58,601 bases of DNA from an uncultured Oscillospiraceae bacterium. GTDB lineage: Bacteria; Bacillota; Clostridia; Oscillospirales; Oscillospiraceae. This document shows positions 24,469-31,727 of this stretch, piece after piece. The DNA lies in assembly GCA_934654755.1 (NCBI GenBank), contig CAKUGQ010000015.1, forward strand, positions 1-58,601, read 5' to 3'. The notes under the pieces were generated by a model. That model did not search any database. It saw only the letters and a program-made list of their open reading frames with translations, and was not told where the DNA came from. The first letter of the stretch is position 1. Each line of letters opens with the position of its first letter. Position numbers and translations under genes: made by a program.

Positions 24469-27400
24469 TCAGTCTTTATACATTTCAACCAGTTTGAGCA
24501 GGTGCTCATAACGGGCCTTGGCAGCGGCCTCGTTGCGGGCGAAGAGCTCGCCGGCACGATCCGGGAATTCACGGGTCAGACGGCTGTAACGAGCCTCATT
24601 CATCAGGAAGTCCTGATAACCGCCGGCAGGAGCCTTGGAGTCGAGCGTGAACTTTCCGGTCTCCTTGGACGGGTCAAAGCGGAACATATTCCAGTAACCG
24701 CATTCGACCGCCTTCTTCATCTCATCCTGGCAGTGCATCATGCCACCCTTGATGGAGTGCATCTCGCACGGCGCATAGCCGATGATGAGCGACGGGCCGT
24801 TATATGCTTCGGCTTCCTTGATGGCCTTAAGAGTCTGGGCCATGTTTGCGCCCATTGCAACCTGTGCGACGTAGATATATCCGTAGGACATTGCGATCTC
24901 GGCAAGACTCTTCTTCTTAATCTCCTTACCGGCAGCGGCAAACTGTGCGACCTGACCAATATTGGAAGCCTTGGAGGCCTGTCCGCCGGTGTTGGAATAA
25001 ACCTCGGTATCGAAGACGAAGATGTTGACGTTCTTGCCGGAGGCGAGGACGTGGTCAACGCCGCCGAAACCGATGTCGTAGGCCCAGCCGTCGCCGCCAA
25101 AGATCCAGACGGACTTCTTGGACAGATAATCCTTCTTTTCGAGGATCTGTGCGGCCAACGCGCAGGCGGGGCAGTCGCAGTACTTCGCACCGGAGGCTTT
25201 CAGCTCCTTGGCGTGAGCGAGGAAGCCCTCAGCCTGCTCACCAAACAGCTCTTTGGCCTTGGGGGAGGAGGCGAACTCGATCAGCTCGTCGACGGTTTCC
25301 AGACCTTCTTCAAGCGCGGCAATGTAAGCGTCGGATGCAGCCTTGCTGGCTTCGCTGTCTTCCATGGTGTCGAGCCACTTCTGCGCTGCTTCCTTGAGCG
25401 GAGCATAGGTGTGCGGCACGGCGATCAGCTCGCGGGTCAGTTCGGCAAGGTTCTGACGGATGACGTCCTGCGCAATGAACATACCGAGGCCGTGCTCGGC
25501 ATTGTCCTCGAACAGAGAGTTGCACCATGCGGGACCGTGACCTTCCTTATTGGTGCAATAGGGGGAAGTGGCGCCCGGATGGCCCCAGATGGAGGAGCAG
25601 CCGGTGGCATTGGAAATATACATCCGATCGCCGAAGAGCTGTGTGATCAGACGGGCGTAGCTCGTCTCGGCGCAACCCGCGCAGGAGCCGGAGAACTCCA
25701 GCATCGGCTGCATGAACTGGCTGCCCTTGACGGTCGCGTCCTGAAGCTCCTTTTTCTCGGAGACGTGCTTGACGGCGTAGTTGAAGACCTCCTGCTGCGC
25801 AAGCTGGCTTTCCTGCGGCTTCATGGTCAGGGCGCCAACCGGGCAAACGCCGATGCAGACGCCGCAGCCCATGCAATCGAGCGGGGAGACGGTCATGGTG
25901 TAGGAATAGACGCCCTTGCCCTTGCCGGCCTTGACAGCCACGATCTTTGCGGCGGCGGGAGCGTTCTTGGCCTCTTCCTCGGTCAGAGCGAAGGGACGGA
26001 TGGTAGCGTGCGGGCAGACAAAAGCGCAGTTGTTGCACTGGATGCACTTCGTTTCGTCCCATTCGGGAACGGTCACGGCGACGCCGCGCTTTTCATAAGC
26101 AGATGCGCCGACCTCAAACTGGCCGTCGGCGTACGGCATAAAGGCGGAGACGGGCAGGCTGTCGCCGTCCATCTTGTCGATGGTGACGAGGATGTCCTGA
26201 ACCTGCTTGACCAGCTCCGGCTTGCCCTCGAGCTTGCTCTCGACAGGCTTTGCCTCGGCATTGGCCCACTCGGCGGGTACGTCGATTTTGACAAAGGCGG
26301 TCGCGCCGGCGTCGATAGCGTCCCAGTTTTTCTGGACAACGTCCATACCCTTCTTGAGGTAGGAGTGCTCTGCGGCGTCCTTCATGTGCTTGATAGCTTC
26401 TTCCTGCGGCATGACCTTGGCCAGAGAGAAGAACGCAGACTGAAGGATTGTGTTCGTGCGCTTGCCCATGCCAACCTTGTTAGCAAGGTCAATGGCATTG
26501 ATGAGGTAGAGCTGAATGTTGTTCTGAGCGATATAACGCTTCGCAGCGGCATCGAGGTGATGCTCCAGCTCTTCCATATTCCACTGGCAGTTGATCATGA
26601 ACACGCCGCCGGGTTTGACGTCCTGAACCATCTTGAAGCCCTTGGTAATGTACGAGGGGTTATGGCAGGCGACGAAGTCGGCCTTATTGATATAGTACGG
26701 GCTGCGGATGGGCTTGTCGCCGAAACGAAGGTGAGAGATCGTGACGCCGCCGGTCTTCTTAGAGTCATACTGGAAGTATGCTTGCACGAACTTGTCGGTG
26801 TTGTCGCCGATGATCTTGATGGAGTTCTTGTTTGCACCGACGGTACCGTCACCGCCGAGGCCCCAGAATTTGCATTCGATGGTGCCCTCTGCGGCGGTGT
26901 TGGGCGCGGGCTTCTCTTCGAGGGACATATCGGTCACATCGTCAACGATGCCGATGGTGAACTGGCGCTTGGGCTGTGCCTTGGTCAGCTCATCATAAAC
27001 GGCGAAGACAGAAGCGGGAGGCGTATCCTTCGAACCGAGGCCATAGCGGCCGCCGATGACGGAAATCTGCTTGCCGGCATTGGCCAGAGCAGTTACGACA
27101 TCCATATAGAGCGGTTCGCCCTGGGCGCCCGGCTCCTTGGTACGGTCGAGAACCGCAATGGACTTGCAGGTAGCGGGGATGGCTTCGATGAGTTTTTCTG
27201 CTGCGAACGGGCGGAACAGGCGAACCTTGATCAGGCCGACCTTCTGGCCGTGCGCGTTGAGGTAGTCAATAACTTCCTCGGCCACATCGCAGATGGAACC
27301 CATGGCGACGATCACGCGGTCGGCATCGGCCGCGCCGTAGTAGTTGAAGAGCTTATAGTCGGTGCCGAGCTTGGCATTGATCTTGTCCATGTACTTCTCG

Positions 27401-28128
27401 ACAACGGCAGGCAGAGCATTGTAGTACTTGTTGCAGGCCTCGCGGTGCTGGAAGAAGATGTCGCCGTTCTCATGGCTGCCGCGCGCTGCCGGATGATTCG
27501 GGTTCAGCGCATGGCTGCGGAATTCGGCCACGGCGTCCATGTTGCACATTTCCTTGAGATCCTCATAGTCCCAAATCTGGATTTTCTGAATCTCATGAGA
27601 GGTACGGAAGCCGTCAAAGAAGTTCAGGAAAGGAACCTTGCCCTCAATGGCAGCCAGATGCGCCACGGGAGCCAGATCCATGACCTCCTGTACGTTGCCT
27701 TCTGCCAGCATGGCAAAGCCGGTCTGGCGGCAGGCGTAAACGTCGGAATGGTCGCCGAAAATGTTCAACGCGTGGGTGGAAACGGTTCTGGCCGAGACGT
27801 GGAAGACTGCGGGGAGCAGCTCGCCTGCGATCTTATACATATTGGGAATCATCAGCAGCAGGCCCTGAGAAGCCGTATAGGTGGTGGTGAGGGCGCCCGC
27901 GCCGAGCGAGCCGTGAACGGTACCGGCGGCACCGGCTTCGGACTGCATCTCAACGACCTTAACGGTGTTGCCAAAGATGTTTTTTCTGCCGTTTGCGGAC
28001 CACTGATCCACATAGTCCGCCATCGGGCTTGACGGCGTAATGGGATAAATGCCTGCTACCTCGGTAAAAGCGTAGCTGACATGGGCGGCTGCGGTATTGC
28101 CGTCCATCGTTTTCAGTTTTCGTGCCAA
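24469..28128 (-). CDS. nifJ: pyruvate:ferredoxin (flavodoxin) oxidoreductase
   Basis: 1219-residue single-chain PFOR. It oxidises pyruvate with CoA to acetyl-CoA, CO2 and reduced ferredoxin, central to anaerobic fermentation. Domains in order: N-terminal alpha domain (GIYPITPSSPMADYVDQW), CoA-binding and gamma domains, two ferredoxin-type clusters (CIQCNNCAFVCP near 697 and CMGCGVCIGVCP near 752), and the proximal cluster and TPP domain (GCAGCAETSYA near 816, GDGWAYDIGFGG near 1011). The start is TTG at 28128: AGGAGG lies 8 nt upstream and the protein then begins (M)ARKLKTMDGNTAAAHV as in homologues. The ATG at 28107 lacks a ribosome site. Single gene with its own promoter and terminator. Confidence 0.97.
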   Translation of the reverse strand: MARKLKTMDGNTAAAHVSYAFTEVAGIYPITPSSPMADYVDQWSANGRKNIFGNTVKVVEMQSEAGAAGTVHGSLGAGALTTTYTASQGLLLMIPNMYKIAGELLPAVFHVSARTVSTHALNIFGDHSDVYACRQTGFAMLAEGNVQEVMDLAPVAHLAAIEGKVPFLNFFDGFRTSHEIQKIQIWDYEDLKEMCNMDAVAEFRSHALNPNHPAARGSHENGDIFFQHREACNKYYNALPAVVEKYMDKINAKLGTDYKLFNYYGAADADRVIVAMGSICDVAEEVIDYLNAHGQKVGLIKVRLFRPFAAEKLIEAIPATCKSIAVLDRTKEPGAQGEPLYMDVVTALANAGKQISVIGGRYGLGSKDTPPASVFAVYDELTKAQPKRQFTIGIVDDVTDMSLEEKPAPNTAAEGTIECKFWGLGGDGTVGANKNSIKIIGDNTDKFVQAYFQYDSKKTGGVTISHLRFGDKPIRSPYYINKADFVACHNPSYITKGFKMVQDVKPGGVFMINCQWNMEELEHHLDAAAKRYIAQNNIQLYLINAIDLANKVGMGKRTNTILQSAFFSLAKVMPQEEAIKHMKDAAEHSYLKKGMDVVQKNWDAIDAGATAFVKIDVPAEWANAEAKPVESKLEGKPELVKQVQDILVTIDKMDGDSLPVSAFMPYADGQFEVGASAYEKRGVAVTVPEWDETKCIQCNNCAFVCPHATIRPFALTEEEAKNAPAAAKIVAVKAGKGKGVYSYTMTVSPLDCMGCGVCIGVCPVGALTMKPQESQLAQQEVFNYAVKHVSEKKELQDATVKGSQFMQPMLEFSGSCAGCAETSYARLITQLFGDRMYISNATGCSSIWGHPGATSPYCTNKEGHGPAWCNSLFEDNAEHGLGMFIAQDVIRQNLAELTRELIAVPHTYAPLKEAAQKWLDTMEDSEASKAASDAYIAALEEGLETVDELIEFASSPKAKELFGEQAEGFLAHAKELKASGAKYCDCPACALAAQILEKKDYLSKKSVWIFGGDGWAYDIGFGGVDHVLASGKNVNIFVFDTEVYSNTGGQASKASNIGQVAQFAAAGKEIKKKSLAEIAMSYGYIYVAQVAMGANMAQTLKAIKEAEAYNGPSLIIGYAPCEMHSIKGGMMHCQDEMKKAVECGYWNMFRFDPSKETGKFTLDSKAPAGGYQDFLMNEARYSRLTREFPDRAGELFARNEAAAKARYEHLLKLVEMYKD

Positions 28129-28168
28129 AGTGAAATACCTCCTAAAGTGTATTGGTTCACACAGAGCC

Positions 28169-28197
28169 ATTGTACCACCGACTTCGCGTTTTGTAAA
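28169..28197 (-). promoter_or_regulatory. promoter of nifJ
   Basis: Minus strand: TTTACA, 17 nt, TACAAT, about 40 nt upstream of the TTG start. Upstream bases are A/T-tracts. The rest of 28198-28385 holds no gene I can support. Confidence 0.7.
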
Positions 28198-28389
28198 TCA
28201 AAAAAAACGAATTGCGACGTTTTTTTTGAAAAAAAGTAAGGTGAACCAGGAATGACGGCCATGGATTGTCAAAGTTTTCCGGGAATATCTGCATCTTCCA
28301 ACCCCGTTCATCAGACTTCCCGGTTTTATTCGATTCGACGCAGACTGCAGCGGCCGTTTTTTTGAAAAAATCTTTTCTCCGTCGCGAAA

Positions 28390-28422
28390 GCGACAAAATG
28401 CGACACACGGATCGTGTAAAAT
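28390..28422 (+). promoter_or_regulatory. promoter and operator-like repeats of the small peptide gene
   Basis: TAAAAT at 28417-28422 serves as -10, with no good -35, which suggests activation by a regulator. Directly upstream are a perfect dyad ACACG-GAT-CGTGT (28405-28417) touching the -10, and a direct repeat GCGACA at 28390 and 28400 (one helical turn apart) covering the -35 position. Confidence 0.45.
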
Positions 28423-28455
28423 AGAGACATCCTATGAAACGAGAGGTGTTCTCTT

Positions 28456-28623
28456 ATGAAAAAACTGATTGGTATTCTTGCAGCGCTGCTGATCTGCACT
28501 GTCCTGACGGCGACGGTGGCAGTCTGTGCGAGTGATCCGGAGCCAAACCTTCAGACAGACATGGCTGTATCGGGTGAGCCGCTGCCGCCGGTTTCCAGAG
28601 ATCCGAAGCCGGATGAGATCTGA
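28456..28623 (+). CDS. small exported peptide precursor, candidate signalling propeptide
   Basis: 55 residues. Signal peptide: MKK, a hydrophobic core (residues 4-23) and a cleavage site after VCA (residue 25). The predicted mature part is 30 residues with seven Pro and seven acidic residues, ending ...RDPKPDEI. The GAGGTG ribosome site is 7 nt from the ATG and sits in a small GAGAG/CTCTT dyad. The last 73 nt overlap, tail to tail, the end of an HTH-TPR regulator gene. Convergent 3' overlap of a short exported peptide with its regulator is an arrangement known for some Rgg/SHP pairs in streptococci. A pheromone role is inference; it could also be an unrelated small secreted peptide. Confidence 0.6.
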   Translation: MKKLIGILAALLICTVLTATVAVCASDPEPNLQTDMAVSGEPLPPVSRDPKPDEI

Positions 28624-29567
28624 GAAGGCAGATCAATCCCAAAATAGCGCTTTATATCCGCTGCGGCATATTGAAGGCCGGGTCGGTCATTCAGCGCTTT
28701 TGTAATGTAGTAGGTCTGATAGTAGAGGTCGAGGCTCCTTTCGTCATTTCCCAGGAAATGGCAGGCCTCGGCCGCTACGCTCAGGAGATCCGGAAAAGAC
28801 GCATAGTGGCCGTTATGAATGCACATATCAATACCTTCCTCCGCAATGCGCAGGGCTTCCTCATGCAGCGCGCAGGCTTCTAGTTCTCTGGAATAATTGA
28901 AGGCAATCAATCCAAGATGCGCCTGATATGGCGGAATACTCCGAAAATGCTTTCTGATATAGCCGTAAAGGGGTTTCAGAATGGCAATGGCTGATTCATG
29001 ATCTTCGGAATAGGCATGCACTAGTGCAAGCTGGTTGATGACCTTTACTTCATCCGTAGTAAACAGGCCGTTTTCAATGGAAGCAAGGGAAAAAGACGGA
29101 CAAGTGAGTCGAATTGCTTCCAGCAGCATCCTGTGCTGCTCGGAAGGGGAATACGGCCCGTCGGACTTGCCCAAAATCACGCGCGAGCGCAGAATAAGCT
29201 GGCGGCTGAGGCGATCCTCCGGATCGATCAGTGCCTCCAGCTCCGAATGCAGCCGCAGCGCTTCGGAACGGATTGTCGGTTTCTTTTCCTTTGCGGCATT
29301 GCAGAATCGTACGTTCATTGACGTAATTTTCTTCTGCAGCCCAAGAACCTCCAGCTCATTTGCGCTCAAGAGTGCAAAATATCGGTCCGCAGGGACGTCC
29401 AGTCGTTCCAGAAGCGCGTTGATGATACCGCGCGACGGAGTTTGTTTTCCGCGTTCCAACCGAGAGATTGTTGCGGGTTCGCAGATGCCGCAGCAGAGCG
29501 CCTCCTGCGTCAGTCCAAGCTCAACGCGCTTTCGACGGATGAATTCTCCGAGAAAAATCTCCTGCAT
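28551..29567 (-). CDS. HTH-TPR transcriptional regulator, RRNPP-like
   Basis: 338 residues. An N-terminal XRE-type helix-turn-helix (about 8-62: IRRKRVELGLTQEALCCGICEPATISRLERGKQTPS) is followed by an all-helical region of TPR-like repeats (about 90-310; paired A/Y/L helices such as HEEALRIAEEGIDMCI and DERSLDLYYQTYYITKAL). This is the build of RRNPP regulators (Rap, Rgg, NprR, PlcR, PrgX), which bind secreted and re-imported peptides. The last 20 residues are Gly/Ser-rich and are encoded opposite the mature part of the small exported peptide, suggesting a tail shaped by the overlap. The start has GGAAGGAG. Peptide binding is inferred from architecture and context only. Confidence 0.8.
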   Translation of the reverse strand: MQEIFLGEFIRRKRVELGLTQEALCCGICEPATISRLERGKQTPSRGIINALLERLDVPADRYFALLSANELEVLGLQKKITSMNVRFCNAAKEKKPTIRSEALRLHSELEALIDPEDRLSRQLILRSRVILGKSDGPYSPSEQHRMLLEAIRLTCPSFSLASIENGLFTTDEVKVINQLALVHAYSEDHESAIAILKPLYGYIRKHFRSIPPYQAHLGLIAFNYSRELEACALHEEALRIAEEGIDMCIHNGHYASFPDLLSVAAEACHFLGNDERSLDLYYQTYYITKALNDRPGLQYAAADIKRYFGIDLPSQISSGFGSLETGGSGSPDTAMSV

Positions 29568-29632
29568 GGGAATCTCCTTCCTTCCGTGTGGTCTGATGCC
29601 CGTCTGTTTTTGGGTAAAATGAATATGGAATT

Positions 29633-29682
29633 GCTCCCTGTTTGCCGGGCGGTGAAACCGCGGCAGACAGGGAGCATTTTCG
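29633..29682. other. long hairpin between regulator and deacetylase genes
   Basis: 15-bp stem with one T-G pair (GCTCCCTGTTTGCCG to CGGCAGACAGGGAGC) and an inner CGGT-GAA-ACCG hairpin, followed on the plus strand by ATTTTCG. It lies in divergent intergenic DNA, where a terminator is not expected. It could be an attenuator or a leader structure of either gene. Confidence 0.5.
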
Positions 29683-29790
29683 AAAATGGCGGTTTACCGA
29701 ATTATGGACGACTGCGCGTGGCCCGTACAGTCATATTTTGCCGTAGAAAAACAAAGAAAAACGGTCATACTAAACCGGGACGGTGAGCAT

Positions 29791-30525
29791 ATGAAACGAT
29801 TTTTAACAATTTTAGTTGCCTTGATAATACTGGTTCCGCACGTCCGTGCCGATACGCAGCCCAAATATATTGCGCTGACTTTCGACGACGGTCCTTCGGG
29901 AAAGTATACGGAGCGCCTGCTCGACGGACTGCGGAGCAGAAATGCTTCCGCGACATTTTTCCTCTGCGGCTACCGGTTGGAGCGCTTCCCGGAGCTGGCG
30001 GGGCGGATTATCCGCGAGGGGCATGAGGTCGGTTCGCACAGTGACGCGCATCAGTATTTTACCCGTCTTTCGCCGGAGGCACTCTGCCGGGATCTGGCGA
30101 GAGCGCAGGAGAAACTCACGGGGGCCTGCGGCGAGGCGCCGACGCTGTTGCGGCCGCCCGGAGGATTGTTTGACGTTAAGGCACTGCAAAAAACAGTCTG
30201 TGCGCAAATGCCTGTGATTCTCTGGTCCGTAGACGCGGAGGATTGGCGGCGCAGCGACGCGGCAGGCGTTGCACGGGATATTATCCGAAAAACACGCGCG
30301 GGCGATATCATCCTCATGCACGATATGTCGGATTCCAGCGTGACGGCAGCGCTGACGGTGATCGACGCGCTTCAGGTACAGGGCTTCGAGTTTGTCACCG
30401 TTTCCGAGCTGGCGCTGCTGCACGGCGTTACGCTTGAGCCGGGAAAGGCATATTATCGTATCCCGCCCCAGAGCGCTGCAAAAAACGATTCAAGCGCCTC
30501 GCGCGAACCACGGAGTGAGCCCTGA
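29791..30525 (+). CDS. polysaccharide deacetylase (NodB domain), exported
   Basis: 244 residues from the ATG that gives a signal peptide (MKRFLTILVALIILVPHVRA). The NodB domain contains the five standard blocks: TFDDGPS (metal-binding Asp pair), HSDAH (metal His), RPPGG, LWSVDAEDW and ILMHD. All catalytic positions are present, so it is likely an active metal-dependent deacetylase of peptidoglycan or chitin-like sugars outside the membrane. A longer in-frame start at 29686 would hide the signal peptide and is disfavoured. The last 73 nt overlap, tail to tail, the end of alaX. Confidence 0.88.
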   Translation: MKRFLTILVALIILVPHVRADTQPKYIALTFDDGPSGKYTERLLDGLRSRNASATFFLCGYRLERFPELAGRIIREGHEVGSHSDAHQYFTRLSPEALCRDLARAQEKLTGACGEAPTLLRPPGGLFDVKALQKTVCAQMPVILWSVDAEDWRRSDAAGVARDIIRKTRAGDIILMHDMSDSSVTAALTVIDALQVQGFEFVTVSELALLHGVTLEPGKAYYRIPPQSAAKNDSSASREPRSEP

Positions 30526-31616
30526 ACAAAGTGCGGCTTCCCGCCGCCGCGCCCCTGGAAGGACGCATTCAGTTGCCTGACGGCTTCGCGAAGGTCGTCC
30601 GACTGTGTGCCAAGTGCATAACGCCATGTGTCGTTCTCGCCGGAGAATACGGCGCAGCGGAGAACACCGTGCCTCAAAAGGATGTCGGCAAAGCGGCGCA
30701 GGCCGTCCGGTGACAGGTTTTCTTCAAAGAGAACGACACTGTCCTGCCCGGTGAGCTGCCGGGCACGCAGGGAAAAAAGTTTTTGTTCGAGTGCAGCCGC
30801 TTTTTGTGCTTCGGAAGCGCGTTCTTCGCAAAGCCGTGCGACAGCTGCGGCCAGTGCCTCCGGCTTTGCCGAAAGCTGCGCGGAAACGGAGGCTGCCTGT
30901 GTGGCGAGAACGTCATAATAGTCGGCCAGCGCCTGGCCGCAGAGCAGCTCCATGCGCGTGCCGCCGCGGAAACGAACGGGATTGTTCAGACGAATCATTC
31001 CGATCTGGCCGGTATGTGCAACGTGCAGTCCGCAGCAGGCACAGAGGTCTGTGCCCGGAATAGACACTAGCCGCACCTTATCCGTCAGTTCTTTTTTGCT
31101 CCGGTATTTGTAGCTCTGCAGAGCATCGGTCGACGGAAAAAAACAGCGGATCGGAAGGTTTTCCAGGATGATCCGGTTGGCGCGTTTCGTAATTTCGCGA
31201 AGCTGCGCTTCATTTAATTCGCCGTCAAAATCAATCGTTACGGCATGACTGCCCATATGGAAGCCGACATTGTTCAGCCCATAGAGCGTGTGGATGGTGC
31301 CGGAGACGATATGCTCGGCAGAGTGCTGCTGCATAAAGGTAAAGCGCCGGTCACGATCGATGCGAAGATGCACGCGCTGTCCCGGTTCGACGGGGCGGCT
31401 GCACAGATGCAGGAGCTGCCCGCCTTTTTCGCAGACGTCTGAGACCTCCGCATCGCCAAGCGTGCCGAGATCGCAGGGCTGGCCGCCGCCGGTAGGGTAA
31501 AAGACCGTCCGATCAAGCGTTACAAGCCAGCCGCCTGCTTCCTGTGCACAGGAAAGGACGGTGGCATCCGCTTCGGTCAGGTAGGCGTCATGGTAATATA
31601 GTCGTTCGGTCTGCAT
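30453..31616 (-). CDS. alaX: alanyl-tRNA editing protein AlaX (AlaX-L type)
   Basis: 387 residues. It hydrolyses mischarged Ser- or Gly-tRNA-Ala in trans. The N-terminal beta domain holds the FYPTGGGQPCDLG motif (about 39-50), as in AlaRS. The editing core has zinc ligands HSAEH (about 98-102) and CCGLH (about 194-198). The C-terminal part (about 230-387) is DHHA1-like, with the GRGGGKPHFVQGS glycine-rich motif at about 356-368, so this is the long AlaX form. The ribosome site is AAAGGAG. Its 3' end overlaps the deacetylase gene by 73 nt on the opposite strand. Confidence 0.92.
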   Translation of the reverse strand: MQTERLYYHDAYLTEADATVLSCAQEAGGWLVTLDRTVFYPTGGGQPCDLGTLGDAEVSDVCEKGGQLLHLCSRPVEPGQRVHLRIDRDRRFTFMQQHSAEHIVSGTIHTLYGLNNVGFHMGSHAVTIDFDGELNEAQLREITKRANRIILENLPIRCFFPSTDALQSYKYRSKKELTDKVRLVSIPGTDLCACCGLHVAHTGQIGMIRLNNPVRFRGGTRMELLCGQALADYYDVLATQAASVSAQLSAKPEALAAAVARLCEERASEAQKAAALEQKLFSLRARQLTGQDSVVLFEENLSPDGLRRFADILLRHGVLRCAVFSGENDTWRYALGTQSDDLREAVRQLNASFQGRGGGKPHFVQGSLRGSREALESFFAALWGGIR

Positions 31617-31684
31617 AGGCTTACTCCTTTGCTCGAAACAGGTCGTATCAGGAACATCATATCAGAAAAACCGCAAAAAGTAAA

Positions 31685-31724
31685 GAAGAACCGTCCCTGT
31701 CTTCCGACAGGGACGGTTGAATCG
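31685..31724. terminator. terminator of ygfK-like gene (bidirectional)
   Basis: 13-bp stem AACCGTCCCTGTC/GACAGGGACGGTT with a 4-nt loop and T-rich flanks on both strands. Confidence 0.8.
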
Positions 31725-31727
31725 TTT

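Noticed and set aside
24463..28032. A 1189-codon open frame on the plus strand opposite nifJ
   Set aside because: nifJ is certain on the minus strand. The antisense frame is open because of GC-rich codon structure and has no recognisable domain or ribosome site.
28157..28408. An 83-codon minus-strand frame before nifJ
   Set aside because: It spans the nifJ promoter and poly-A/T tracts and lacks a ribosome site.
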